Source: Siniperca chuatsi
Taxonomy: Eukaryota > Chordata > Actinopteri > Centrarchiformes > Sinipercidae
Direction of reading: 5' to 3'
Assembly: GCF_020085105.1 (NCBI RefSeq)
Contig: NC_058046.1
Span: forward strand, 8,757,175-8,821,174
DNA: 64,000 nt
Within the stretch, counting starts at the first letter, position 1, and each line of letters opens with the position of its first letter. The notes beneath the pieces were generated by a model. That model had not been told where the DNA came from. It saw only the letters and a list, made by a program, of their open reading frames with translations, and searched no databases. Shown here in pieces: positions 28,995 through 51,800 of the stretch. Position numbers and translations under genes: made by a program.

Positions 28995-30250
28995 GCCTAA
29001 CAGAAACAGTTATCCATTTCAGGTTAGGTTTGGTCCATGTTATTGTTGTACATACAGTATATGTAGTTTGGCTTTCACTTTGATTTCACATTTCCTTCAT
29101 CAGTGGTAATTTTGTTATAATGGTGCTGATGTACATGATTTCTATATAAATACAATGGAAATATTTGAACTCATGCAAGCTGTAAAACTGAAGCGCCGTT
29201 GATTTGTGGAATCGACACCTTAGCTGACACCTCAAATGTATTCATATGAGCAGCTGAAAATGTGATGTGATTAAATGTTCTTATCTCGAATTCAATGACT
29301 GGTTCAGAAGATAACACAATAATGTTTAGTAAAATTATGTTTGTTGGGAGTTTGTATTACTGTCAATGTAAAGGTAACCAAACTTTACACCTGCAAGTAA
29401 CAAAGACACAAAAAGCAAATGGTACCAGAAATAAGGACCTTTTGTCACAGCAGCCATACCAGAAATTACTGTACTACATGTATATTAAGAGAAGGAAATA
29501 CTCAATAGGTGCATGTGCTGCAGTTGTAATTATGTCACATTAGTTTATCATAACTAATAGGCATTTTTCTAATGCCACATTTCAGACCATACTGTCATCT
29601 TCTTGGTTGGCTTTAGAAAATGAGCAGGTTAAATGTCCCAACCAGTAATTTTTTGAACCATCTAATTACAGGTACATTTATATACATAGCTGAATTGTTT
29701 GACTTGTCAATGAAAAATAATTATTTTTAATATTTATCAGCTTATCATAACTCAGAGTACTGGCCTGTTATACTTAGGGTTTTGCAAACATAACTGATGC
29801 AAACAATTAGATAACATGACACGTTTAAAAACTTACACTAAATAAAAGACCTGTCAATCATTTTGAGAGTGACAGCAGGCCCCAAGCTCAGTAATTAAAA
29901 TATGGACTAAGAAGTCAAATTTAGAAAAAATGCTGTTTTTAATCTTTGACTCACAGGGCATCTATGCAAAAAAAAAAAAAACAGCAAACTTGCAAGGTGA
30001 TGGTCCACACATGGACACAAACATCTGCACCCCTTGGACCTTAAGGAATTTTCTTCTGCACAAATGCCCTGTGAATCTTTCTAAATATTTGTATGACTCC
30101 TCAATCCATTTTTTATTCCTTGTGTATGAGTTCCACTTTTCTACAAACCAATGGCCTGCTTTGCACATTGCCTTGTGCCATGCTGCCAGCACGACAGTTA
30201 ACTGCAGACTTTGTTACTTTGTGACTTCTTCCTGAGGCTCACTTTAATTT
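28995..30250. other. SCPP-like 3'UTR and intergenic spacer
   Basis: The proximal part is probably the 3'UTR of the SCPP-like gene (candidate ATTAAA at 29270). The remainder up to the rchy1 3' end is AT-rich. It has a poly(A) tract near 29970 and open frames with no recognisable features. Confidence 0.4.
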
Positions 30251-30587
30251 TTATTCGCATCAGACACATTTTTAAAACAGGTGGAGTTTTAAGAAAAGTC
30301 ACCCGGGCAGATACTATTTACAGTACTGTGAGTGGATATGTGTTAGTCCTGTGATAGACTGGCAACCTGTCCAGATTTGACCCTTCATCTCACCCAGTGC
30401 ATGCTGGGATAGGTTCCAGCCATGAAGAGGATAAGCAGATACAGAAAATAGATGGATTTTTTTTGTAATCTGTACAATAAATGAATATAGGTTCAGTGTG
30501 CTGTTACACTCAATGTAAATTACTACAAGTAAGTGCACCAGCCAAATGTCTAAGTATAAATGTCAACCATTGTGGTTGGCTGTAAAT
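30250..30587 (-). other. rchy1: rchy1 3'UTR (probable)
   Basis: Sequence after the rchy1 stop. A minus-strand AATAAA lies at 30255-30250 and another at 30117-30112, either of which could end the transcript. The interval includes a LINE 3' tail in the opposite orientation (30335-30460). The end is inferred from the hexamers only. Confidence 0.35.
30335..30460 (+). mobile_element. Rex3/RTE-type LINE 3' tail
   Basis: The order GTGATAGACTGGCAACCTGTCC, CATGCTGGGATAGGTTCCAGCC (quoted in part), GAGGATAAGCAGATACAGAA and ATAGATGGATTTT matches the very common 3' tail of Rex3-like RTE LINEs in fish. Only the tail is present, a typical 5'-truncated insertion. It lies antisense within the probable rchy1 3'UTR. 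Confidence 0.7.
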
Positions 30588-33500
30588 TTAATGTGGCGTG
30601 GGTGACTGAGGTTGATCTTGCTGCTCTGGCTCTGCCTCATTCTCAGTGTCCTGCTCGGGCTGCTGTTGTGGAGGCTGCTGGATGAGTCCTCCGTCCTGCG
30701 CTGTGTTGTAGGAGCCACAGCTGCTGCACTTCATCCCCAGCACGTGGAAAGGCACCGTGCAGTGAGCTTGGCAGTCGTTACATATAATCTATAGTGTGGA
30801 ATAACAAAAGTAATGGATTAGATGATTATTCATAACAGTCACCAAGGTCCATTTTTATTGTACAAATTGCATTGAATGAAATGCAAAAACTGGGCATATC
30901 ATGCCTAAAAAAATGAGATTCAGATCAATCAGTAATTCAACCCCACTTTTAACTAAACTAAAATATTACATGTGCATTTTATTGTATTATTCAGGTCATA
31001 CTTTGACAGTGGCACCCTGGTATTCAGTGGGCATCGGTGACTGGGCAATCTCTTTGTCTATCTGATCCCAGTGGTCCTCCATGTTCCAGGCAGAATGCAT
31101 ACACAGGGGGCAGCGATATGCTCTAAAAACAAATAAGGAAACATTTAGTGGAAGGCCTCACTCAGTGCCTCTCCATGCACTTAAGCAACCAGGTTATGTG
31201 GGAAATTGGAGAATCCGTTTCTGTAACTTCACATATTCATGCAGCAGGTCAGTAATCAGATTTATCACCTACCCCAGCCCTTATTTTGGAACCATGTCTT
31301 ACTTATTTGATAAAAGACGCTGCAATGCCGCTTCCTGACTTTTTGTGTGTGTGTGTGTGTGTGTTGGAGCAGACTGACTGACAGAGCAGAGCTTTTCCTC
31401 ACAGAGTCAATGTGTCTGAATTTAACAAAAAAAGACTTAAAATTTACTTAGCTATACAATTACCAGGAAAAAGTACTTAATAGACATACCCTGTTCTGAC
31501 CATGTCATCAAAGCAGGTCCTGCAGAGAATGTGAACAAACATGTTAATTGTTAGCCTTATGTCATAATAGATCTTGAACTATGATTACTAAATGAAGATA
31601 AACTACTAGTTATCTAACGATAATGTAGGGCTTAAAAACATAACATTTTTATTTATTAGTCTATATTACCAACAATATTTTAATATCTTTTCAATTCTGT
31701 CCTTGTTATCTTTGTAATAAATCACATTTCTATTCTTATACAGATACTGTGATTATTTTTTAAAACATAGTATATAGATTAATCAATCTGTATAGAAATC
31801 TGTCAGGCCAATGTCCTATATTCATGTCTTTTTTTTCCTGCAGTGTAATTAAAGTTGGGATACATACAAACAGTAAAATATGCACAATTCAATCCCACAG
31901 CCCTGAGCTACTAGTTTCTAGAGAATAATACTAGAGTTATACTTGTGTAAAAGATGGCCGCATGGAAGAACATGAGCTCCAATTCTGGACGTGTGAATAT
32001 CCTGTACATACAAAAGAAAATCATATCAAATTGTAGAGAAAGTAAAGGATTGCATAAAAATCCAACATCCCACTCCATACCGTCCCCTAATGTATTACAT
32101 GTTTCATTACCTCCATACACACTGGACAGTTCTGCCTTGAAACATTTTCAACACACTGAAACATAAAAAAAGAATTGTAAATCACAGCAGTGAGGATACT
32201 CATTCGCTCATCAAACACAATACATATGATGTGTGTGGGTCAGAAACAGGTGCAGGGTAATTATCACCTTGTGGTTTCCCTGCAGATCCAGGGCTAAACA
32301 CAGATTGCACTTCTCACAATGGAAATACTTCTCCCTGGGCCCAATTCTGTACGGGTCAAAACACAGTGTGGTCAAGTTACTTCAGTGCACTGTTCTGTGT
32401 GTTTAAAGGAAAAGTCATTGGCAGAATCACACAGGTATATTGCAACATTACTAATCACATTTTTTTTTGCAATGTCAACATGAAATATCAACATATAAAA
32501 AATCCACTAAATTAATGACTGTTGTGTTAGCTGATTTAGAAACACTGGAATCTAATATAAGTTCGATAGTCTTTGATAGTTAACTTGAATTACTGTAGCA
32601 AGAAAATGACCAATTTTGCGTGCAACTTTAAAAACGTGTACACCTTGAGCGGGTTGTACTTTTATACCCCAAATATACATATCAGTTAGTATCGTCTACT
32701 ATGGCTATAATTATAAAAAAGCTTTGTAAAAAGCTTTGTAACAAGTATTTAATATATATATACACTCTACTATTGCTTACCTGCATATTCCACAGGGCTG
32801 ACAGTGGTACTGCTTCTTATCCTTGTCAAACAAGTGGCAAATGTCACAGTAATACTCCCCGAACTGCACATCACACTGCTGGCAAGTCTGCTGTGCCTAA
32901 AAGAGTGATATCTTACATTTGTACCTTTCTTTTTCTTGATGTGAGCTAACCACTACGTACACAAATACGACATAAAGACCAAAGGGAAACAAGTGATATT
33001 TAAGATCACTGGGTGGTCCTGCTACAGCTGACAGTGGAGTTGAAACATATCAGCTGCAGTTGTTTTTCTCAGTTACCTGCTGCACTGTCTGACACTCAGA
33101 GCACTGCACCTCTCTGACTTTAAATCGATCCATCTGGTGGTTCTCCTCTGCATCATGGCACAGTCTACACACATACAGTTTACCACAGCAAGGTGCCTGC
33201 AGTACATAGACACATGTGATTACACGGGGCATGGTTAGGTGAATGATGGGTGTGTCAATCATACTCATAAGACAGGTTGTGCTTATACCGTAGGGTAGCC
33301 TCAACAATATGTTATTTCCGGCTGCTCCATAACTGGAAGTTTATAGAAAAGTAAAATGAAAGTTTCAATTATCATAAACGTAATAAATATCCGACACGTA
33401 TGACTTACATAGTGAGTGCTAAGCTAACATAACAGAAAGCTAGGACAATCCAATACTCACTAAACTTAAATCCCTCGCCATTTTCCTAATCTTATGCAGC

Positions 33501-33806
33501 TAACGTATAGGAAAGATATAAGATACTAACTAATATGCCATAACGATACGGTTGCTGTGTTACCTGCTAGCGTTTGTCTAACAATTAGTCAGCTAATTAG
33601 TAGTTAGCTGTGAGTGGTTGCTACCAGAGCTATAAGTTATAGTAGCACTGCTCGTTATATATAGCAGGGTTACAGTAAAGTATATTCAACACCAATATAC
33701 CTCCACCATACATGTAAGGCAATTATATACAATACATTTCAAAAAGTTAACTCACTTTCAATAAGCAGCTGCGCATATAATGCTCACAACCAGCAGGGGA
33801 AGCCAT
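30588..33806 (-). CDS. rchy1: RING finger and CHY zinc finger protein 1 (Pirh2), E3 ubiquitin ligase
   Basis: Rchy1/Pirh2 is a RING E3 ligase that targets p53 and other proteins for degradation. Minus-strand exons: 33806-33756, 33196-33077, 32896-32781, 32346-32268, 32155-32111, 32001-31943, 31519-31490, 31122-31002, 30788-30588. They sum to 822 nt, 273 aa. The protein starts MASPAGCEHYMRSCLLK and runs through the CHY zinc finger (CEHY, APCCGKLYVCRLCHD, EENHQMDRFKVREVQC). It continues through the CTCHY region (CDVQFGEYYCDICHLFDKDK, YFHCEKCNLCLA) to the RING (NCPVCME, VLPCGHLLHKTC, YRCPLCMHSA). The C-terminal zinc ribbon has IICNDC and HVLGMKCSSCGSYNT. The tail is Gln/Glu/Pro-rich and makes it about 12 residues longer than the human protein. 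The start ATG is near the 5' end of a short first exon, as in the family. It is divergent from tia1. Confidence 0.96.
31345..31364. repeat. short (GT)n tract in an rchy1 intron
   Basis: A run of about ten GT units in the intron between the exons ending at 31490 and starting at 31122 (gene sense). No function is implied. Confidence 0.85.
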
Positions 33807-34887
33807 GTTTCCTCCAAAGATTTACTTCTTCTTCGACTGCAATGACGACGCCTCACTGTTTTCTTCTTCTCTTTTGTGACAGTGTAGAGGCAGCAACACT
33901 GCCCCCCTCCGTCTGAGAATCATAGGTGGTCCAGTAGCACATGCGTTCTGCCCATGAATGTATGGTTCTGCTACATTTGCTAAAACCGTTATCAAAACCA
34001 AAATTATATTACTTTTATTGGTTAGGTATTAAACAAAAAATAATTGCTGTGACAAGCAAGGTTATATGGCAGGATGGTTAGTGTACGTTCTTTCGTTTGA
34101 AACCAAAAACGGAACGTACACGGACCCTCGTCCTTTTCCACTGTTTTTATCCTTTCTTTTCTTTGATAAACAATTCTTATTCATTCCTTGTTCCCATCGC
34201 AGTCGGTTACCTTGATAGACCTCGTTTCCTTATCTCCAGCGGACGGCGCCGCTGGTGTAGTGGTATCATGCAAGATTCCCATTCTTGCGACCCGGGTTCG
34301 ATTCCCGGGCGGCGCACGTATTTTGCGCCTGTCAACATAAAAATGTTACAATATAGTACTCGGTGAACTGCAAATGTAAATAACGCTCAAGTTCTGATCA
34401 ACTGCGTTGCAAGTTAACTTCTAGTGTCACTGGCTGGGTTACATTTCCCAGATAGGTAACGTTACAGCTGTAATTTCCTCTAATGTTTTTGCACATTGGT
34501 CGATTAAGCAATGACCACGAACAGGCTAATGGAACATATTATTCTGCACACGGTGTTATACAAGGCTACAAAACTCAATGTATTTGCAGCTTATGTCATA
34601 CAGATGTGGAGACACATCTTTGTGTGTGGGTGAAAGAGCGCTTGATTTTGGCTTCATTTCAGCGCGCAGGTTGACGCTGCTGACGCCGCTCCTCCGCCAT
34701 CTTCAACTTCCTATTGTTTGCATCAGGCTGAGGCTGTCTGCGGTGTGTGTGAGAGCAGAATCGGCCACCGATTTATCATTAAATAGGAGATAAAGCCTCT
34801 ACGTTCGCGGCCGCTCAAGTGCAGCATAAACCATTTGTATGTCATTGGATTAAAGAGCTCTCAGGACGCGACCACTAAACCTTGACG
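33807..34887. promoter_or_regulatory. divergent rchy1/tia1 intergenic promoter region
   Basis: About 1.08 kb separates the start codons of rchy1 (minus, 33806) and tia1 (plus, 34888). It contains a tRNA-Gly gene. Upstream of tia1 the stretch 34650-34890 is relatively CpG-rich (GCGCGCAGG, GACGCCGCTCC, TTCGCGGCCGC), consistent with a housekeeping promoter and tia1 5'UTR. No TATA box is clear for either protein gene. Confidence 0.45.
34246..34316 (+). tRNA. tRNA-Gly (anticodon CCC)
   Basis: A complete 71-nt cloverleaf. Seven-base-pair acceptor stem GCGCCGC (34246-34252) pairs with GCGGCGC (34309-34315), followed by the A discriminator base. The D arm has the A-box text TGGTGTAGTGG. The anticodon stem CAAGA/TCTTG encloses the loop TTCCCAT, giving CCC. 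The T arm has the B-box GGTTCGATTCC. No intron is present. A TTTT Pol III terminator is at 34321-34324. It matches the conserved vertebrate tRNA-Gly-CCC as I remember it. Confidence 0.97.
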
Positions 34888-45435
<10,548 letters not shown>

Positions 45436-47545
45436 TAAGTGGGCAGGGTGGGAGATTTGTCAACCATCAGCCTCTTATTGGCTGTACGGTGCCCCACAGG
45501 GCTGTGTAACACCGCCTCCATTTGTGGCAGGACTAAGACTTTTACTGGGATGTGGAACCTAATGGGAAGGTTGAAGTCTATAGGAGATGTAAATGGGATT
45601 TCATGGGGGGGGAGGGGTTGAGGTAATGGGAGCCAGGGAGGAGCGATTTGACCCACACAGGTATTTACACCCTTTGTGGTAGGCAAGACTGGCCATGAAC
45701 CAGGGCTCTTACCATTTTTAAGTTAACTGTAAATGAGTATAAAACTGTAAAGGAGAAACTTTTGGATTTTTTTTTTCTGGTTTTACAAATTGCTTCCATT
45801 TTCACACCTTTCATCTCACAACCACCGAGAGGTTTGTCTTTTTTTTTTTTCTTCTTCTTTTTTTTTTTTTTTAAAGAAACTGTTTCAAGTCTGAGTCGTG
45901 CTAAGTTATGAACCTTAGTTATTGTTTGAGGAATGGAAATCTGTTTAATTTGTTCTCATTTTCTCTTGGATTAAAATCAATTGCAGGGATTGTTGCCACT
46001 GCTGTTTCTCTGTAAGGGCAGATAAATATTGCACAGTTTTTTCCTCTCTCTTGTACTTGGACAAATTTGACTACCAAGAGTGTTTTCCTTTTTGCATTCC
46101 ATTTCTCCATATCTTTCGGACAGCCTCAAATCTTTTCACCACGTGTAAATAACCATTCATTCATTTGAAACAATGTAAGTAAAATGCTACTGTTAACTGT
46201 GGGTGCTTGCTTTCTTTTTTGTTTTGATAACTCGACAGTTAACTCCAACATTGTACGTAGCAGAGTGGCACTATCAAATGTGACACTGGCGCTGTGCAAC
46301 ACGATTCTTCCATGCAGGGATAGACAGCATTGCCATGCAGTGCATACTTAAAATTTAACACAATTCAAATGTTAAAGGGTGAACATGTTTGACACTTTTG
46401 ATGGTTTTTAAATATCTATTGAAACGCCAGTATTTTATATCAAAAATCAGAGTGAATTCAACCTTTACACGTACTCTTTTTGCCAGAGAAACGGGGGAGG
46501 CCTACATTGTGACTGTTGCCTTATAGAGCTGGTTTCTTTTACCTGACAAGATACTCTTTTTAATTAGGCAGTGCCTACAGACATTTTCAGACCCTTTTGT
46601 TTAGAAAGGTGTTAGCCCTGAGAACTGATGACTCTGCTACTGTAATCAATGTTTTCTTGCTTTGTCCAATTAAAATGCTAATGCACATAAATCACACTGT
46701 TTGTTTCCCTTTTTCTCATGTAGTTGTTCAGAAACTGCTTTTTATAAATGTTTAACTTAAGCTAAATCTTTAATTTTTTCGAGTGTTATTTCTGCTTTAA
46801 AAGGTTTTGTTGTGTGAAATGTTTTGCCGTGAAGATCTCAAAAGTTAAAAAGGGGTGTATACGTTTTGAGGCCATCATGTTTATTACTCAAACTATGAGC
46901 ATAAGACTACACTTTCCCGCATGAGTAGCCTTCTTACGCAGGACCAATGTGTACTTGAACAGTAGTTTCTATAAGAGGTGTAGAAAACTAGAAATTAAAC
47001 ATGTTAAAAAATGCATGCACTGTCACTACTGTACACTGATGTATTTGTTAAGAAGATGACACTCAGGCTTTTGCACGCTATTGCCTAATTAAGCCATATT
47101 GGACATTTGCCTACATCCTCCACATACAAGTGTTTTGTGTTTGTCCAACTGAGGTAAAATGACTTTTCTTTGGGCTCAGAACATTAATATATTGTTTGAC
47201 TCTATAGTGCACTTAACACCTACTGTATACTAAGACAGGTAGACCTATACTATTTTTTTAGCCTGCCCCTCATGTATGTTTTTTTTTTTTTCTGTTTTTG
47301 TTTTCCTAAAAGTGAGTGATTTGAGAATACCTTTGCAGGAAAAGCACAGGTGTTACCAATGATGGCTGCATTCCATTTAGGGGAGGTCCTGGTATTGTGC
47401 GTGCTCGCTCACTGGAATAGCTTACTGCAATGCTTAATGGAACTGAGTGTTTTCCTACCATGACAAATCAAAATGTCTGTTGTAAAAAGGTCTATACCAG
47501 GGTTGTGGAACTGGAGCACCTGAATGGAATGCAGAAATAAAAGTA
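45436..47545 (+). other. tia1: tia1 3'UTR with U-rich tracts and alternative poly(A) signals
   Basis: Starts after the TGA at 45433-45435. A nearly pure U tract of 40 nt lies at 45833-45872, and further T runs are at 45767-45776 and 47279-47291. Possible poly(A) signals are ATTAAA near 46669, AATAAA at 47536-47541 and AATAAA at 47602-47607, so the 3'UTR could be about 1.25 or 2.1 kb. U-rich tracts are the preferred ligand of TIA1 itself. The 129-aa minus-strand open frame at 45297-45686 is antisense noise over the last exon. Confidence 0.55.
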
Positions 47546-48034
47546 ATTACTCCGTAGCCAATGTTAAACACTCATTTCACAGTGTGCTATGTATTTTACA
47601 TAATAAACCTAAGCCAGCTATTTAGAATTTAGTCTAAAATGTTAGCAGGAAAATGATAAAAATGCACAGTAGGGATATTGGACAAAAACGGCAAACCTTA
47701 CTGAGCGTATTACTTTTGTGTTGGAGTTTTTAGGTGAGGTTTCAGGTACTAATGATGAGGTCAGCTATTGCTTTAAGCGGGATCAGCATGTCTAGCAAGA
47801 CTACTAAAGAAAAGTTTGAATGTTTACAAAGCCTATTGCATAAAGGCACATTAAAATTATTTGGCACTTGCAGTCCTACATTAGTTCAAAGTCAACCTTT
47901 ATCTCAGCTTGGTGATAGGAGCTGGTATAAACAAAGCTGCTCCTGCTGCCTCAGGTCAACTGCGGGTTCACCACCAACTCTTAATGGAATAGACCCTGAA
48001 TCTTATGCTGTTAGCTAAAAGTAAAACTCCAACC

Positions 48035-48886
48035 GGGGATGGTTGTAACACTTTGTCTCAGCACCTGTAACTTGTAGAATTTTTGTGTTAGAGCTCTCAC
48101 ATTTTGGCACAAAGTACCCTGTCTACTGCAAATAGCAATGTTTCCAAATATTACACAGAATTAATTAATGTCAAATACAAGGAGTTCCATTGTTACAAAC
48201 TGCCCCACTACTGGGGTAAGTTGTAACGAAAAGAGTGAAGAATTATAAATTGAGACCACGTCACAAAATATGCATCTGGAGAAAGTTAGTGCGCATGTGT
48301 CAACACTTCAACAACCTCCTGTGGTTTGCCAAGAACAAAAAGAACTCACCACTGACTTTTAAATCTCTTTAAGAATGACTGCAACAATAATGAGCTGTTG
48401 CAGATACTTTGCTTACTTTGTGTTAAAAGTACTGTTGACACAAATCTGTTCTGGTCAAATAGGCTAAATTATATTGTTTAAGTCTAATTCATCTGGTACG
48501 TTTATTAGACTTAATTTCAGCACCATGCACTGTTCAGAAAATCTGCTGCTGCTCTACACTTTGGGCAGTATTAGATGTTACTGTATGAGGTCATATTTAA
48601 TGGGATTTTTACAAGCCATGTATTTACATTCTTCTCTATGGTAGATTGATAGAAAATCATGTAAATGTTTTGAACAATGAAAGGGAAAATGTCAGCTTTA
48701 GCCAGAATTGGTAAAAAAACGCTATTTGCCTACCACTGCTGTAAAGTTTTACTTTTGTTCTCTGAGGTTAAATTGTAATTACTTGCAGTATCTGCTCAAT
48801 GTCACATGGCAGATAGAGTATTATTTTCCCTGCCTCATTACGGGGTTAGTTGTAACACTTTTTAAAAAGATGTTACAGCCATCCCC
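48035..48886. mobile_element. non-autonomous DNA transposon with 16-bp terminal inverted repeats
   Basis: The left end GGGGATGGTTGTAACA (48035-48050) and right end TGTTACAGCCATCCCC (48871-48886) are inverted copies with one mismatch. Sub-terminal and internal copies of TAGTTGTAACAC or TAAGTTGTAACG recur at about 48220 and 48848. Three flanking bases (ACC) match on both sides and may be a target duplication. The 852-bp interior has no transposase-like frame. The family is unknown to me. Confidence 0.6.
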
Positions 48887-48889
48887 ACC

Positions 48890-51800
48890 CCTGTCAGCCA
48901 TTGTTTAGCATGGTGGTTTGAAATTAGCATAGATGAAATACCTAAATAAGAGTCTACTCTCCAATCCAATACAAGTTACATAATTCTAACTTATCTATCT
49001 TGTCTTTCTAACATCCAAATTTGGACCCACGTAATTTCTGTCACTATTGCCAGTGGTCTGCAACGCTGGGTTTACATTCAAACCAAATGCTACACATTTC
49101 ACTAATTTCACAGAGAAATGGATCACAGGAATCATCATCACGTTTTTTTATTCTCATAATAAAGTTTCAAAACTGATTTTAAGTTTAGTCCACTGGGTCG
49201 CGGTGGGCTGGGGTATGAGATATTGTTTATTAACAGTGAGCTCTATGCAAAGCAAAAATTTCTCCTGTAAAAGCTTGCAGACAGCCAACTGCCTTAATAT
49301 AAACTGCTACCTATGCTGTCAAACAACACCGGGTTTTTTCCTGGCATTTTGGGGATGACTTGAAAGCCTCCTCTTGTTATAGACTCTGTGATTTTGAATT
49401 TTGTGCACTAGATGGCGCCCTCGGTCCATGTTTCCTGTGAGGTGCTGTGGAGCAGGTGGCTGGCTTTGCTGTTACTTACAAACTTGTCTCTCTCCTAAGA
49501 AAGTCTTTCAACCTTTGTATAAACCACTGTGTATGTGTGTACTGTATGTGTGTTTGTGTCATGTAAGGAAGCAGTGCCAGCTCTCCTCAGTCAGAGTTAT
49601 TGGGTCTCGGACAGCCACGCAGTCTGTTTGGCTGGGATAACAGGCAGCAAGACAGGCTGATAAATGGTTTGTCTCTTCACAGCTGCTCAGCCAGGACCCA
49701 ACTGGGCTTTAATGGACGGAGAGTCTGTTAGAGATGGAGTGAGAGAGAGAGAGATGTCAGGAGATGAGTTAGTGAGCAGATTACAGCTGAAATCAATCAA
49801 AGCAGCCGCGCTCCCTTTCTCTTTTTGTCTGTCCTGCTTCCTTTCTCTCATCTTTTTCTTCTGTTTCTCGAGGTACCTAAACCAAACATTACAAACATTC
49901 ACCCTTTCCTCTGAATAACATTCTCTTCTTGGTTAAAAAGTCCAGCCTCGTGGAGCAGAGAGAATATACTGTAGGCTCAATTTAACATTTGGGAAAGGTT
50001 CTGTCATTTTGGGTGCTATCTTACAAATGATGCCTTCTTTCATGTCTCTTTATCTGTTAATGCATCATGCCCCAAATGCTCTGAGTATCCACATCCTGTG
50101 ATTCATTTTGTGTCTTTTATTTTTCTTTACTTTGTTAGTATTTATCTTTTTTTAAAACATCAGTTCATGTTCATCATATTGTCTTTTTTATTTCTAATCT
50201 GTGGGAAAGTCCTCGAACCCTTTGGCTTCTTGACTTCTGTCACATCTGTTCTGTTATCTGTTTTAAAGCTGGTTGTTTAAGTGCAAACTAACCCTAATTA
50301 ATAAAAAGGAATAACTTAAAATAAGATGTAAAAAGTAACATCTGCACTGGGTTTATTTTTATTTTCAGTTCGAATAAATACTCATTTTGTTTACTTTGTA
50401 TTGCAGTGCCACTATCAAGCCAATCATTTACCAGTTCTATACATTACTAGCATGAGGCACGCACAATCAAGCAAACACACATAGAGACACACAGTATTGT
50501 ATAGGTCAGGCTTCGTGCATTTTTTGGTGTGTTTTTAAGTGAAACTCTGTGACTTTTAGAAGATAAATAACTTATTCTTCCTCTTACAAATGAAAAGTTT
50601 TTAAGCAATAAAATGCACTGCTGCTGTTGTGGGAAAAAAAAGAATTCACTTGTGAGACCTGAAATAAACACCAAGAAATACCAAAGTGTCTTTCTAAGTT
50701 TTATTCTTTGCAAAGAAGGTCAGACAATCATACAGAGCATTGTAGGTCTGCAGAGAGTGAGACAGAGAAGTACTGTTTGCTCTATCTTCGCTATTTGTAG
50801 GAAATGTTTATACGTTCAGTATGAGGGGGGGTCGCAATTGCACAGTTGTACAAACTAGTCTAAACCAGTTTTGAATGCCTGAGATCATATAAAGGTCAAG
50901 ACATATAAGAAAAAAGGAACTCTAAGGATGCTAGGTACACAGGAACCCAAGGCGAGTCTCAGTCTGAGTTGTTAAAAGTTCAGCAGGTCAAAGAAAGTCA
51001 CAGCTAGACATAAGTAACACCTTATATTGAATGCGAGTTATCACATTTGGATGCCCAGCATAGCAACGGAAAAACATCTTAAAATATCTTAACATTTTCC
51101 ATTACGTTGGTCAATTCAGTACACTCAGGAGTTTTACTGCTATAGTCTTACTTGGTCTGGGATGACCAGTAACTTATTGTAGGCAAACGTTAGCTGATGT
51201 TAACAAACTTAAGGTAAATATTGCTATACTATTTGGATAGTATTGAGTCAGACTTTATGACTCTACTCCACTTATGTTACTATTACAGTGGCTTAGCATT
51301 TCAAACAGCTAACCAGTAGTTTAGCATTTAGCATTATCCCATAATTGTCTCTAGTAGCCGCAGCAAAAGTTACATGGTGTTGCTTTAAGAAAAAATTAAT
51401 TTAATTCCTTATTGGTCCAGAAAGTTTATGAGGCACAGACAACAATGGTAAACTAGCCTATTGAAGTATTATAAAAATATTACAGGCTAATGGTTTCACA
51501 AAAGGCACTATGAATTATACTATGATATTATTTCTTCTTATCTTTGGTACATGACTATCAAAAGTCACATATTTCATATTAAAAAATAAATGCTTGGCAA
51601 GCTGATCTAATCATGCAACAAAGAAATTGTAACACTACTCACACATAGTACTGGCCTGTCCACAAGCACTGATTGGAAATGTATAGTGACAGTGATAAGT
51701 TTCTGGAAGGTTTATAAACCGCTTTGGTCCAACTATGTTTTAAGAAGACTGGACTAATTAAGCGCCTTGTTAATAAGTGCACTTTCTACACACAGAATAT

